64,000 bases of DNA from JAXMBN01 sp046349875 (GTDB taxonomy: Bacteria; Planctomycetota; Planctomycetia; Pirellulales; Pirellulaceae). The number at the start of each line of letters is the position of its first letter. Within the stretch, counting starts at the first letter, position 1. The stretch lies in the NCBI GenBank assembly GCA_046349875.1, contig JAXMBN010000001.1, positions 62,001 through 126,000 of the forward strand, in the 5' to 3' direction. The notes below the pieces were generated by a model, which was not told where the DNA came from, did not search any database, and worked only from the letters and a program-made list of their open reading frames with translations. A program made the translations under genes and the position numbers. Shown here piece after piece: positions 47,318 through 60,028 of the stretch.

Positions 47318-47764
47318 ATGCTCAAGTCCTCGCTACTCCATCCGGAAATTCTTGCGACGATCGCCCAATGTGGGCATCACGCCAAAATTCTCATTGCCGA
47401 TGGTAACTATCCTGCCTCTTCCAAGAAAGGTCCCCATGCTCGCGTTATTAGCTTGCAATTGACGCCAGGGGTACCGACGGTCGCGCAAGTTCTGCGTCCT
47501 CTATTAGAAAATTTGCCGATCGATGAAATCCATACCATGGGGATCGACCCTAGCGATCCCTATGCAAAATATGGTGAACCACCGGTATGGGCCGATTTTC
47601 GTGCCATCGTGAAGGAGCTTGCTCCCGAAAAATCTTTGGGATCGATCATGAAGTGGGATTTTTATGCGGCCGTGCAATCGGACGATCACGTCTTGACGAT
47701 CCAAACTGCGGATCAAGCGTTGTGGTCGAATGTCCTTTTGACGGTGGGTGCTCGCACTCCTTAA
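47318..47764 (+). CDS. RbsD/FucU-family sugar mutarotase
   Basis: 148 residues from the ATG at 47318, giving the usual family length. The N-terminal motif CGHHAKILIADGNYP contains the His of the RbsD/FucU active site, and the C-terminus has SNVLLTVG. Family members interconvert alpha and beta anomers of sugars such as ribose or fucose in the cytosol. No sugar transport operon adjoins it, so the substrate is open. It is transcribed divergently from the holB operon and is followed by a membrane protein gene 22 bp downstream. Confidence 0.85.
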   Translation: MLKSSLLHPEILATIAQCGHHAKILIADGNYPASSKKGPHARVISLQLTPGVPTVAQVLRPLLENLPIDEIHTMGIDPSDPYAKYGEPPVWADFRAIVKELAPEKSLGSIMKWDFYAAVQSDDHVLTIQTADQALWSNVLLTVGARTP

Positions 47765-47786
47765 CAACTTGAAAGCGGAGTCGCGA

Positions 47787-48320
47787 ATGGACACAAAGGA
47801 CATGGCTAGTGAAACGTGTACTCGCGAATCTTGCGATCGATTTTGGGGCTACACGCCTCCGCAGTTCAATCTAGCCTTTGTCTTCCGCTGCGTACTTTGC
47901 GCAGCGGTTTGGATGGCTGGCTTTCGATATTTGGCCCCTGGTTCTTTGGCCGTGGTCGCCGTCATTGAGTTGACATGGTTATTCGGGTGTGCACGCACGA
48001 AACGTGGGGTCTATGCGGTCGTCCCTTGCCTCTTCATTCCATTTACTTGGGTATTGTGGGAAACACGCTATGGTGATTCCTATGCAAGCCAATGGGCCCG
48101 GATGTTTTTCCAACTTCCCGGTTTGATCGGCGAAATCCCTTTTCACCAATTACCACAACCAGCCTTTGAGATTTCCACGGCCATCACCACGGTCATTTTG
48201 TTTTTGATCCTGGTGACCTTAGCCCGCTTTCGACCTCGGTGGACGCTCATCGTTGCTATCCTCACGCTGGCGATTGGAAGCCTTTTGAGTATTCTGGCCT
48301 ACCAACTCTATCGCATGTAA
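47787..48320 (+). CDS. Hypothetical four-helix membrane protein
   Basis: 177 residues from the ATG at 47787; GGAG sits 8 bases upstream. Hydrophobic segments at about residues 30-50, 52-70, 78-95 and 125-175 suggest four to five membrane helices. The N-terminus (METCTRESCDRFWGYTPPQF-like) is short and Cys-containing. No family recognised. It follows the RbsD-family gene closely and is probably in the same transcript. Confidence 0.6.
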   Translation: MDTKDMASETCTRESCDRFWGYTPPQFNLAFVFRCVLCAAVWMAGFRYLAPGSLAVVAVIELTWLFGCARTKRGVYAVVPCLFIPFTWVLWETRYGDSYASQWARMFFQLPGLIGEIPFHQLPQPAFEISTAITTVILFLILVTLARFRPRWTLIVAILTLAIGSLLSILAYQLYRM

Positions 48321-48346
48321 AACGTCCACTCATTGGCTATCTATGG

Positions 48347-50674
48347 CTATCGACGGCGGCGTCCTTTTTTGCGGTCCGAACCATCTTGACTGGTTCCTTT
48401 GCTAGAGCGATTGCCGCGATGGGATCGGTGCGAGCTACTTCCGCGTTGAGATTGCTCTTTCCGTTCGCGGCGACGAATCTGCGTCCGATCTTCAGTATGC
48501 TGCACTAGACTCCATGTCAATTGTCGTTGAACGAGGTCAACTTCTTCGACCCGAACAACCACGGGATCGCCGAGCTTATATCGATTGCCGAGCCGATGGC
48601 CCTCGAGTGAATGGGTATCGTTATCGTAGCGGTAGCGATCTTGGGGAAGCGATCTTACATCGATCCAACCTTCGACCGGAATCTCGTTGGCCTGCACCAC
48701 AAACCCTTCGTCCCGAACGGTCACGATGGCACCATGCAACACTTCGCCAATGCGTTTGCTCATGAAATTCAAGAGCTTTACCTTGGTCAATTCTCGTTCG
48801 GCTGCCTCGGCATTTTGTTCCATATCGCTGCAGTGGTAGCCAAGATGAACGAGTACAGGGTAGGGCAGGGTAGTGCCACTCAAAGCAGCATCTCCCTTCT
48901 TCCAACGCCTTGAATCGTTGGCTTGATCGAGCTCGAGAATTTTCTGTACAACGCGATGAACGACGAGGTCTGGATAGCGGCGAATAGGACTGGTGAAGTG
49001 GCAATAGTGAGTCATATTGAGCGCATAATGCCGCTCATGCTCGGGCTGATAGATGGCCTTGGAAAGACTCTTCAAGATCGCAAAATTGATCGCATACTCT
49101 TTCGATGACCCATGCACTTCTTTGACGATGCGCTGGATCTCGAATCGATCTTCCATATCTTCGCAGTCAACCCCCAAGCTTCGCACGAATTGGGTCAAGC
49201 GTCGCAGCTTGATGCGTTTCGGTGGAGCATGCGCGCGTCGCAAAAAGGGAAGTTCCAAATCATCCAACCACATGGCAACGGTTTGATTGGCCGCCAACAT
49301 GAACTCTTCGATCATTTTGTGGCTATCCGTGTATTCGACGAGATGCGCCCCTTTGACCTTACCGTTTTTGTCGAGATCGATTTTGATTTCAGGCAACGTT
49401 AACTCGATCGCACCTCCATCGTTTCGATCGCGGCGCAACATCATGGCCAACGAATGCATATCGATCAATGTTCGGTGAATCTCAGGGGCGAGCTTATCAA
49501 TGAAAGCCTGAGGGTCGGCAAGGAACTGATCGACTTGTTCGTAGTGTAGACGCTGAGCATTCTTGATGATCGAATTGAAAACTTCCCAGTGGACCAACAT
49601 TCCATCGGGCGTATACTCCATCAGCACCGTTTTGGCCAACCGTTCGCGATCGGGTTGCAAGCTTGCCAAGTGGTTGCTGATCAGTTCTGGCAACATTGGC
49701 AAAACGCGATCGGGCAAATAGACGCTCGTCGCCCGCATCTTGGCTTCTTCATCCAAAGGTGTTCCTTCTGGAACGAATTGGCTGACGTCGGCGATGTGCA
49801 CCAAGAGCTCCCAGTGGCCTTTTTCATTTTTGGATAGCGAGATCGCATCGTCAAAATCGCGAGCGTCCACCGGATCGATCGTCAGGGTAGGGACCTGAGT
49901 CAAATCGCGTCGGTTATCGCGAGGCATTTCCGCGTAACGATCCGAAATCTGACTCGCTTGCTCAACGACCTCCTCGGGAAAGGCCTCGTTCAATCCAAAT
50001 TGGCGAATGACCGCAATCGTATCGACGGCTGGATTGCGAGAATTGCCAAGGACCTCCATGATGACGCCTTCTCCAGGCGAATCCGAAGAAGGATAGCGGA
50101 CCAATTCGACGATGACTTTATCGCCCTCTTTGAGAGGCAAGCCACGCACGTCACCCACTTGAATCGGCCATGACTGCTGAGCACCATCGAGCCACACCAA
50201 AGACTTTCCGTCACGGATCAGATAGGTCCCTGGAAATTGTCGTTTCTGCCGTTCGACGATTTCGAGAATCATGCCTTCGAATCGGCCTTCCCGTCCACGG
50301 CGAACGCGGACGCGAACATTGTCACCACTCATGGCCGTGCCGACATACTTGGCCGGAATGAAGATATCTTCATCGAACTTGTCGCGGTGTTCGCCCAGCG
50401 GGCGCAGGAATCCATAGCCGGCCGAAGCGATTCGAAAGGTCCCTTCTACGAGATGCGGATCGCCTTTGGGTACTTGATCGATGGGAACCACCAAATGATT
50501 GGCGGCGTAGCCTAAGCGCCCCGTTCGAACCAAGCGTTTGATCGTGCGGCGAAGTGCCGCGTTATCGTCCTCGCTCAATTTCAAGAGTTGCCGAAGCCCA
50601 CGCGGTTTGGTGGGACGGTAATCAGGAGCATAAACCAACTTGAGGACGCGGTCTTCGAGAGAGATATCGTTCAT
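48347..50674 (-). CDS. rnr: Ribonuclease R
   Basis: 775 residues from the ATG at 50674, a good match to RNase R length. N-terminal winged-helix-like and cold-shock regions precede the RNB catalytic domain with TIDPVDARDFDDAISL (the acidic metal-binding residues) and IADVSQFVPEG. The C-terminal S1 domain is followed by a very basic Arg/Lys/Ser tail (about 60 residues rich in RRR, HRSHRG and KKGRRRR) typical of RNA-binding extensions. It degrades structured RNA 3' to 5' in the cytosol. Confidence 0.95.
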   Translation of the reverse strand: MNDISLEDRVLKLVYAPDYRPTKPRGLRQLLKLSEDDNAALRRTIKRLVRTGRLGYAANHLVVPIDQVPKGDPHLVEGTFRIASAGYGFLRPLGEHRDKFDEDIFIPAKYVGTAMSGDNVRVRVRRGREGRFEGMILEIVERQKRQFPGTYLIRDGKSLVWLDGAQQSWPIQVGDVRGLPLKEGDKVIVELVRYPSSDSPGEGVIMEVLGNSRNPAVDTIAVIRQFGLNEAFPEEVVEQASQISDRYAEMPRDNRRDLTQVPTLTIDPVDARDFDDAISLSKNEKGHWELLVHIADVSQFVPEGTPLDEEAKMRATSVYLPDRVLPMLPELISNHLASLQPDRERLAKTVLMEYTPDGMLVHWEVFNSIIKNAQRLHYEQVDQFLADPQAFIDKLAPEIHRTLIDMHSLAMMLRRDRNDGGAIELTLPEIKIDLDKNGKVKGAHLVEYTDSHKMIEEFMLAANQTVAMWLDDLELPFLRRAHAPPKRIKLRRLTQFVRSLGVDCEDMEDRFEIQRIVKEVHGSSKEYAINFAILKSLSKAIYQPEHERHYALNMTHYCHFTSPIRRYPDLVVHRVVQKILELDQANDSRRWKKGDAALSGTTLPYPVLVHLGYHCSDMEQNAEAAERELTKVKLLNFMSKRIGEVLHGAIVTVRDEGFVVQANEIPVEGWIDVRSLPQDRYRYDNDTHSLEGHRLGNRYKLGDPVVVRVEEVDLVQRQLTWSLVQHTEDRTQIRRRERKEQSQRGSSSHRSHRGNRSSKGTSQDGSDRKKGRRRR

Positions 50675-50844
50675 GTTTCCAGGATAATTGTCTTTGCCCC
50701 ACATGAATAGGAAGAGAATTCGCCAGACGCTCCGAATTAGGCTAGAATAGGGAATCTGTTCAACGACCGCTGGTCTTCATGTGGCTGGGAGGCCCATGAA
50801 ACGCGTCGAAAGAATTGCTTTGCCCTCCTAGGATTGTTCCTGTT

Positions 50845-51273
50845 ATGCCATTAGATCCCGCCTGGAAAAGAGAGAACCGAACCGCTCGCATTCTGATCGT
50901 CGACGATGATGCCGAGATCGTTGATACGCTGAGCTACGCATTGGGTAACGAAGGGTATGAGGTCCTTGTCGCGCGCGATGGCAATCAAGGTTTGGCGATG
51001 GCCGAAAAGTCGGCCCCCGATCTTTTGATTCTCGACATGATGATGCCCAAGCGAAGCGGATTCCTGGTTTTGGAAGGTTTGCATCGTACTCAAACCAAGA
51101 ACTTTCGCATCATCATGGTGACTGGCAATGAAGGGGAGCGTCACAAAGCGTATGCCGAGATGCTGGGGATCGACGATTACATTCGCAAACCCTTTGCGCT
51201 AGATCGATTGCTTGAAAGCGTCAAACATTGGCTCAACGAGCCATTTCCGACTCCGAACGCGCAAGAGCCCTAA
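50845..51273 (+). CDS. Single-domain response regulator
   Basis: 142 residues from the ATG at 50845, preceded by AGGA. A receiver domain only: acidic pocket Asp20-Asp22, phospho-acceptor Asp64 in LLILDMMMP, switch Thr in IMVTGNEG, and Lys115 in IRKPF. There is no output domain, so it would act as a diffusible phosphorylation relay. No histidine kinase is adjacent. The DUF6807 gene begins 17 bp after its stop codon and may be co-transcribed. Confidence 0.9.
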   Translation: MPLDPAWKRENRTARILIVDDDAEIVDTLSYALGNEGYEVLVARDGNQGLAMAEKSAPDLLILDMMMPKRSGFLVLEGLHRTQTKNFRIIMVTGNEGERHKAYAEMLGIDDYIRKPFALDRLLESVKHWLNEPFPTPNAQEP

Positions 51274-51290
51274 GCCATTGGAGCTTTCGC

Positions 51291-52211
51291 ATGCTGCCTA
51301 GGTTCACCGCCACCCCCATCGAAGATCATCGGATTGAATTCGCTCATGATGGGAAATTGATCACGCGGTGGCATTTTGGTAAGCACTATCCGGGTCCGTT
51401 CTTCTATCCCATCTCCACACCGCGCGGTGGGAATTTGACGCGGATGGGTCATCCAGGAGCTCCCGATCACGACCATCATCGGTCGGTCTGGTTTGCCCAC
51501 AATGACCTTTATGGGCACGATTTTTGGTCCGCTCAATCCACTTGTCGCATTGAACAAAAAGAGTGGTATGCACTCGAAGATGGGCAAACAGAGGCTCGGT
51601 TCTGCGCGCGTCTCGATTGGCTCGATGGACACAACCCGCATCCGCTGGTTCAGCAAGAGTTGACCGTGGAGATCTCTTCCGGCACTCAACCGTATTCGTA
51701 TCGCATCGAGATCCAATCCGAATTCCATGCCGATGCGGAAGGGATTGAGTTCCGTAAAAATAATTTCGGGATCTTAGGAATTCGAATGGCGAAGTCCATT
51801 TCGACTCACTTCGGCGATGGAGTCATCCTTGGAAAGAATGGCAAGCAGGGCGAACCCGCAACATTCGGTGAACCCAATCGATGGATCGACTACAGCGGTA
51901 CCGTCTTCAATGCCGAACACGAACCGATGAAAGCAGGAATCACTCTATTCGACCATCCCGATAACCCATCTCATCCCGCGCGATGGCACACTCGGGTCGA
52001 TGGTTGGTTCGGTCCTTCGCTAAGTCGCTTAGAACCGGTCCCGATCCCTCAGTCTAAACCACTGATGGTCCGTTATATGTTGATGGCCCATGCCACGACG
52101 GTAACGCCCACAACATGGGACGGAGAATGGGAACGCTTTGCGAAACTACCTCCCTTGAAACGCATCAAAGGATCAGGGCATACGCGTTGGAAACTCGAAC
52201 GAAGCTCCTAA
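51291..52211 (+). CDS. DUF6807 (PmoA-like) family protein
   Basis: 306 residues from the ATG at 51291 with GGAG upstream; the frame before it overlaps the response-regulator gene. It shows the planctomycete DUF6807 pattern: YPISTPRGGNLTRMGHPGAP, DHDHHRSVWFAHND, and ARWHTRVDGWFGPS. Members are annotated as PmoA-related only by history; their role is thought to be in carbohydrate metabolism or unknown. No signal peptide is evident. Confidence 0.82.
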   Translation: MLPRFTATPIEDHRIEFAHDGKLITRWHFGKHYPGPFFYPISTPRGGNLTRMGHPGAPDHDHHRSVWFAHNDLYGHDFWSAQSTCRIEQKEWYALEDGQTEARFCARLDWLDGHNPHPLVQQELTVEISSGTQPYSYRIEIQSEFHADAEGIEFRKNNFGILGIRMAKSISTHFGDGVILGKNGKQGEPATFGEPNRWIDYSGTVFNAEHEPMKAGITLFDHPDNPSHPARWHTRVDGWFGPSLSRLEPVPIPQSKPLMVRYMLMAHATTVTPTTWDGEWERFAKLPPLKRIKGSGHTRWKLERSS

Positions 52212-52278
52212 AAGAAAAGCCCCTTAGCCCAATCGTTACAACGACGCTTTTCGCGAAGCACTTTCCTAATTGGTTTGC

Positions 52279-53493
52279 ATGGATGCAATGAACTCGAAGG
52301 CAACAGACGATAATCCACGTGAAGCATTGCGACTGGAATGGATTGCTTGTTTGACGTTTGTTGGCCTAGGAATACCCGATGCGGTTCTTGGCGTTGCTTG
52401 GCCAAGCATGGCAAAATCGCTCTCGTGTGAACTAACCGGATTAGGCTATTTGGTTACGGTTGGATTCGTGGGCTATTTGAGCGCAACCTTGTATTCTTTG
52501 AAATGGGTGCACCGCTTTGGACTTGCGCCGGTACTGATCGCTAGCAGCGGAATGGTGATTGCGATGCTGCTTGCCATATCCTGGTCTTCACACTATGCCT
52601 GGCTGATCGCCTTGGCATTTCTGGGAGGAGTAGCCGGTGGTTCGATCGACACATCGATCAATGCTTTTGCTTCGGCTCGATTTAGTGGCGGCTGGGTCAA
52701 TGCCATGCATGGATGTTGGGGCATCGGAGCGTCGCTTGGCCCGACGATTATGACAACCTTCTTAACGATCAACATCGATTGGCGATGGGGTTATCGTTTC
52801 CTTGCGGCCAACATGATTGCCATACTGATTGCGATTGTGTTGACTCGAACACGCTGGCATGACCCCACAACAGATGATGGATCGCAAACGCCATGGGTAC
52901 CGCTCATGACGTTGCTTCGCAGCCCGTCGGTGTGGTGGATGATGATTTTCTACTTTATCTACACAGCCATTGAATCGGCCACTGGATACCTTGCCTACAG
53001 TTACCTTACGCTGCATCGCCAATACTCGATATCACACGCTGGCTATACCATTGGAGCCTATTGGTTCATGCTGACGGTAGGGAGGTTGATGGCGGGTTCA
53101 TTCCAAGCCCTATTGGGATGGCCATTGGCTTTGCGACTTCATGTGGTGCTCGTCATGATTGCCACCATGGGCATCGCATTTCCGGTTTTTGCTGGCTGCG
53201 ATCTCGCAGGAGTGGCCTTGCTTGGCCTGGGCTTGGCGCCGCTCTTTCCCACCTGGATATCAAAGACATCGCACGTGGTGGAAGAGGAACTTGTGGCTAG
53301 GTCGATAGGACTACAAATCGGAGCGGCAGCCATTGGCGTAGCGATCTTACCAGCCATGGTAGGGCAGGGGGCCTATGCATGGGGCTGGTGGATTTTCATA
53401 GCTTTTCTCAGCATTTGCAGTTGCCTCCTTGGCTTGACTCAAGAGTGGATTCTGCGTCGCCTTCGAACATCGAATCCGTCGTTAAGTGGTTAA
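52279..53493 (+). CDS. MFS transporter
   Basis: A 404-residue polytopic protein with about twelve hydrophobic segments, starting at ATG 52279 (two further in-frame ATG close by). N-terminal VGLGIPDAVLGVAWPSMAKS and the GGVAGGSIDTSINAF segment are reminiscent of major facilitator sugar/organic-solute permeases. It probably exchanges a small solute across the inner membrane; substrate not predictable. A strong terminator follows. Confidence 0.82.
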   Translation: MDAMNSKATDDNPREALRLEWIACLTFVGLGIPDAVLGVAWPSMAKSLSCELTGLGYLVTVGFVGYLSATLYSLKWVHRFGLAPVLIASSGMVIAMLLAISWSSHYAWLIALAFLGGVAGGSIDTSINAFASARFSGGWVNAMHGCWGIGASLGPTIMTTFLTINIDWRWGYRFLAANMIAILIAIVLTRTRWHDPTTDDGSQTPWVPLMTLLRSPSVWWMMIFYFIYTAIESATGYLAYSYLTLHRQYSISHAGYTIGAYWFMLTVGRLMAGSFQALLGWPLALRLHVVLVMIATMGIAFPVFAGCDLAGVALLGLGLAPLFPTWISKTSHVVEEELVARSIGLQIGAAAIGVAILPAMVGQGAYAWGWWIFIAFLSICSCLLGLTQEWILRRLRTSNPSLSG

Positions 53494-53573
53494 GGAAATC
53501 GTTGGGGACACGTTGGTTGCGGTTGAGGACAACCGCGCTGACAGCCTGCGGTTTGTGATACGATCCCTTCAAC

Positions 53574-53616
53574 AAAAAAGGCATGAAAGAGAACCCTTTC
53601 ATGCCTTTGTTTTTTT
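53574..53616. terminator. Bidirectional intrinsic terminator
   Basis: AAAGGCATGAAAG (53577-53589) pairs with CTTTCATGCCTTT (53596-53608) around a 6-base loop and is followed by T610-616 on the plus strand and preceded by an A-run (T-run on the minus strand). It serves both the MFS gene (plus) and the convergent thioredoxin-like gene (minus). Confidence 0.92.
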
Positions 53617-53654
53617 GTCGACGGGAACAGCCCTGTTGGGCTGGTTCTTCGAAC

Positions 53655-55583
53655 TTACTTCTTGGAAGGTGTTAGCAACTCTTCCACTTTCTTCTCGACG
53701 TCGGGCGAGAAATGGGTCGTGCTGCTGATGACGGTACCTTGTCCATTGACCACGATGGTAACAGGAAGAGAAATGGCGCCGAGCTTCACAGCAAGTTCGC
53801 TATCCATTCCGCTATCCCAAAGCTGAGTCCAATTGAACTTGCCTTCTTTGAGAAACGCTTGAGCTTTCGGCTGCGATTCATCAACATTGATGCCTACGAC
53901 CGAAAGGGAACGGCTTTTCGCGAATCGAGCTTGGAGTTCACGAAGCTTGTTCATATCAGCCTTGCAAGGATCGCACCAAGTGGCCCAGCAATGAATGATC
54001 ACCACTTGATCTTTGTAATCGCGCAGATCGAAGTTCTTTCCATCCATCGTTTTGGCGGTCAACGGAAGCTTCTTACCAACCATGTTCAAACGTCGCGTTG
54101 CACCTTCTGCTTTGCGGCCATTGAGTGTTGAACCGTAATCGCGAGCGGCTTGAGCGTAGTATTTCGAAGCTTCTTCGGTTTCGCCGGCGAGCTCTGAAGA
54201 CAAGCCAATCTGTACGAGAGCTTCCGCTGAATCCGTGCTCTTGGGAAAGTCTGCCACGAACTTTTCAAGTTGTCCGAGGTAGTCTTTTTGAACCTTTGCG
54301 AAATCGGAGTTGGGAGCGCTGACGTTTTGGACGTATTCAGCCGTGATGGCGCGGAAGGCAACATAGCTCTGGAAAGGCTGCAACTTGGAAGAAGCCGCCA
54401 TGGCTCGTTCAAATCGCTTGAGCCTGTCAACACCCTCGGTGAATTCACCGGTCTGAGCAGCAGCACCGATCGTGTCAGCAAACTGGCGTACCCAACTTCC
54501 GATCTCTTCTTCGGTTTCCGATGCCGAGATAATCTTTTCGAGAATATCGGCTCGTTCATCGTGGAGCTTGGACTTCTGTGCTTCGGCCGCCTTGGCCATC
54601 TTGCTATCGATTTGATCAAGCGAATTGTAGAGAGCCTGGAGAGCATTGTTGCTGTTGTTGGTTTCTGCCGAAACCATGCGAGTGGAGGCGGGGTAGAAGA
54701 TACCGCTTTCGGCCACCACGCTGTCGCTTCCAGCCTTGGGAACGTCGGCCAAACGCCAGCTACCTTGCACTTGAACCAGAGTTCCGACGATCAATTGCTG
54801 AGGCTTGTTCGCTCCATCTTCCACGACGGCAACAGCATTCTCGTAGACCACGAGATCTTCGGTGGATCCATCGGTGCCCTTGGGAATCATGCCGGGACGC
54901 GATGCCCCAAAGCTCACCCAGCGACTGTCCTTTCCGATCATTTTCTGCGATTTCACGAACTCCGAAAAATCGCTTCCCGCATTCTTGATGCGATCCTTGA
55001 GTTGCTCGAGCTTGTCAGAACCCAGCCCAAGAGACTCGAGATCGTCGCTTGAAAGGAGCAGGCGTTGAAAACGATCAGGATCTTTCGTCCTCACCGCTTC
55101 CACGATTTCGGCAGTCAATTCCTCCGCCGAAATCATCTTCCAGCGATCGATTTTTCCATCTTCATTCGAGTCCACACCCCAACGAAGGCCAGCCGTACCG
55201 AGCCAACGGTATTCATCAGCAACGCCGTTGAAATCGGAATCGATATCGCGGTAGACCTCGACACCGTTTTGGAAGTAGCACCATTGATCGACGTTGCGAT
55301 CACCGTTGGTATCGGCGAACCAGCGAAGAGGTTGGCCATTGGGATTGCGGACCAAATATCCATCGACGCCACCTCGTTTTTCGATTTTGCCCGAGCATTT
55401 ATCGAATTCGGTAGCAGCGATTTTTTCGTAGGAAACGTCGGCTTGGCGAGGGGCGTATCCGAGAGCTTTATTGAGCTGATCGTCAGCCGAGCAGGGGGAG
55501 GAAACCGTCATTCCAAGGCCGACCGAACCACTCAATGCGGTTGCCCAAAAACGTGTCCTCGAGAATGAATTCCAAAAAGGCAT
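53655..55583 (-). CDS. Exported TlpA/thioredoxin-like protein with EF-hand-like repeats
   Basis: 642 residues; AGGAG 9 bases before the ATG and a signal peptide (residues about 1-33). Three calcium-loop-like stretches, DTNGDRNVD (91-99), DSDFNGVAD (115-123) and DSNEDGKID (138-146), lie in the N-terminal part, in the style of dockerin/EF-hand repeats. The middle is helical. The C-terminal TlpA-type domain has the redox motif Trp536-Cys537-D-P-Cys540 and the cis-Pro segment ISLPVT (Pro607). It likely reduces disulfides in the periplasm or on the cell surface. Partners are unknown. Confidence 0.85.
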   Translation of the reverse strand: MPFWNSFSRTRFWATALSGSVGLGMTVSSPCSADDQLNKALGYAPRQADVSYEKIAATEFDKCSGKIEKRGGVDGYLVRNPNGQPLRWFADTNGDRNVDQWCYFQNGVEVYRDIDSDFNGVADEYRWLGTAGLRWGVDSNEDGKIDRWKMISAEELTAEIVEAVRTKDPDRFQRLLLSSDDLESLGLGSDKLEQLKDRIKNAGSDFSEFVKSQKMIGKDSRWVSFGASRPGMIPKGTDGSTEDLVVYENAVAVVEDGANKPQQLIVGTLVQVQGSWRLADVPKAGSDSVVAESGIFYPASTRMVSAETNNSNNALQALYNSLDQIDSKMAKAAEAQKSKLHDERADILEKIISASETEEEIGSWVRQFADTIGAAAQTGEFTEGVDRLKRFERAMAASSKLQPFQSYVAFRAITAEYVQNVSAPNSDFAKVQKDYLGQLEKFVADFPKSTDSAEALVQIGLSSELAGETEEASKYYAQAARDYGSTLNGRKAEGATRRLNMVGKKLPLTAKTMDGKNFDLRDYKDQVVIIHCWATWCDPCKADMNKLRELQARFAKSRSLSVVGINVDESQPKAQAFLKEGKFNWTQLWDSGMDSELAVKLGAISLPVTIVVNGQGTVISSTTHFSPDVEKKVEELLTPSKK

Positions 55584-55873
55584 TTGAAAGCAGCTCCTTG
55601 CATTGCGATATGCTTTTGGGTGAACGAAAGCTTAGTGGGAGGGACTAGAGCGATCTCGAAAGTCCAATACGACCTCAAAAAACAACTCAAGACCGACTCG
55701 TTACCGATCCGATAAACTGGCTCTGCGGTTTTGCGGGAAAACCTTGAGAAAAGAGCCCTCTTTTGCCGTTCCAGCCAAATTTTTGGCCGGAGCTTCATCG
55801 GCTGAAAAGGGATCCAATTCAAGGAAATTCCGACACCAAGGCAAAACCGGGTTCCGACAGGCAGCATTAACCG
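55584..55873. other. Intergenic region before the rRNA-locus promoter
   Basis: This stretch between the thioredoxin-like gene and the tRNA-23S-5S locus shows no gene, 16S segment or recognisable repeat. The 5' part should contain the promoter of the thioredoxin-like gene. Confidence 0.4.
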
Positions 55874-55901
55874 TTGACAGTCGCGAACCATCAGCTACGA
55901 T
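55874..55901 (+). promoter_or_regulatory. Sigma-70-type promoter candidate for the tRNA-23S-5S locus
   Basis: TTGACA at 55874-55879 and TACGAT at 55896-55901 are spaced by 16 bp, close to consensus. The tRNA-Ile gene starts about 120 bp further down. Candidate only; no start site is known. Confidence 0.5.
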
Positions 55902-56021
55902 TTGCAGTCTACTCGATTTGGAAGTACGGATTCCATACCATTCGGAAACCGTTCCACCAAGGAGAAGATGCCGCAGGGCGCAGCTCGAAGGGCTTGCCTT
56001 GAAGGTAACGCAGAAGCCTTA

Positions 56022-56095
56022 GGGCACGTAGCTCAGTTGGTTAGAGCGCGTCGCTGATAACGACGAGGTCCGTGGTTCGAATCCACGCGTGCCCA
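56022..56095 (+). tRNA. tRNA-Ile (GAT)
   Basis: A 74-nt cloverleaf. Acceptor GGGCACG (56022-56028) pairs with CGTGCCC (56088-56094) with discriminator A at 56095. The T loop contains GGTTCGAATCC and the anticodon GAT is at 56056-56058. CCA is not encoded. It lies upstream of tRNA-Ala and 23S, where 16S is usually the preceding gene, but no 16S is present here. Confidence 0.95.
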
Positions 56096-56249
56096 CTACG
56101 CTTCCTTGCAGAATTGACTTTCTGCAGAGTGTAAAACGGCTGACCCGTTCGGCGTCGGATACGCGGACAACCAGAGACCGAACGAGGTTCGATTCATCGA
56201 ACTTTTGACGGCGAGTAGAACGAATGACCTCGGTCATTCAGTGAAGGAA

Positions 56250-56322
56250 GGGGCTGTAGCTCAGTTGGGAGAGCGCTTGCTTTGCAAGCAAGATGTCGTC
56301 GGTTCAAGTCCGTCCAGCTCCA
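56250..56322 (+). tRNA. tRNA-Ala (TGC)
   Basis: A 73-nt cloverleaf. Acceptor GGGGCTG (56250-56256) pairs with CAGCTCC (56315-56321), with a G3:U70 pair, the identity element of tRNA-Ala. The anticodon TGC is at 56283-56285, the T loop has GGTTCAAGTCC, and discriminator A is at 56322. CCA not encoded. Confidence 0.95.
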
Positions 56323-56910
56323 CTTCCTCCAGATTGACGTAAAGTCTTGCTACCAAGCGACTTAGAAGTTTCTTAAGAAATCCTTCAAGTAGGCCTTGCG
56401 AGACTCACAAAAATCTGGATGATTCTTCGCTCCTCAGTCGCAGCGAGTTGCAAACGCAACGCCGCAGCGATGAAAGAGCGAAAACGGACCACACAAAAAA
56501 GTTTTGAAATTGACCTTGACGGTTTAAACGATAGACTTCAGAATGTGTGGCCCGCGAACGAAGCAAGACGACGCGATAAAACGCGTTTAAGCTAGTTTCG
56601 CTCGGGAAAACATTGATCTTTGACAAAACGGTTGGATTGGTAGATGGCATCTTGCGATATGCGAGATGGCAGGAATTTGGAAACAAATTTTTGCTTTTTC
56701 CATATCACACAATTTGTTTGGATATCGGGTTTTTGTGATTCCGCAAGGATTCTGAAAGAACCGTGACCGAACGAGCGCGATAGAAGGCGAGATTAAAACA
56801 AAGTGCTGCGAAAGCGGTGCTTTAGATTTTGGATCGACATCGGAACCAACGACAAATTTGCTGATGCAGCTTCTTCGGAAGTGGCAAGAGCGGACGAGTT
56901 TGAGATTCCG
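56323..56910 (+). other. Spacer between tRNA-Ala and 23S with processing-stem arm
   Basis: About 590 bp. GGAACCAACGA at 56842-56852 is the exact reverse complement of TCGTTGGTTCC at 59831-59841, just after the 23S end, and the immediate flanks (GATGGTCAAG and CTTGACCATC) also pair. This is the long stem that RNase III normally cuts to release pre-23S rRNA. Nothing else identified. Confidence 0.7.
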
Positions 56911-59810
<2,900 letters not shown>

Positions 59811-59913
59811 CGGTATCTTGCACTCTCCGCTCGTTGGTTCCAACAGCGTGTGATCGCAAATAACATTTACCAATCCAACATGGCCCGTGTAGGCCTTAAA
59901 ACCTCACGGGCTC

Positions 59914-60023
59914 CTTCCGGTGACTATATCGCAAAGGTCACACCTGTTCCCATCTCGAACACAGTAGTTAAGCTTTGCGAGCCGATGATAGTGCCCACCA
60001 GTGCGAAAGTAGGTATTGCCGGT
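59914..60023 (+). rRNA. rrf: 5S ribosomal RNA
   Basis: About 110 nt. The sequence has CACACCTGTTCCCATCTCGA, ACACAGTAGTTAAGC, and the 3' segment GTGCGAAAGTAGGTATTGCC. The ends (TTCCGGTG and TTGCCGG) pair imperfectly as the terminal stem. It follows 23S by about 100 bp and is closed by an intrinsic terminator. Confidence 0.92.
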
Positions 60024-60028
60024 TTTTT

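Noticed and set aside
54270..55052. A 260-codon plus-strand frame opposite the thioredoxin-like gene
   Set aside because: Antisense shadow of a gene with signal peptide, ribosome binding site and WCDPC motif.
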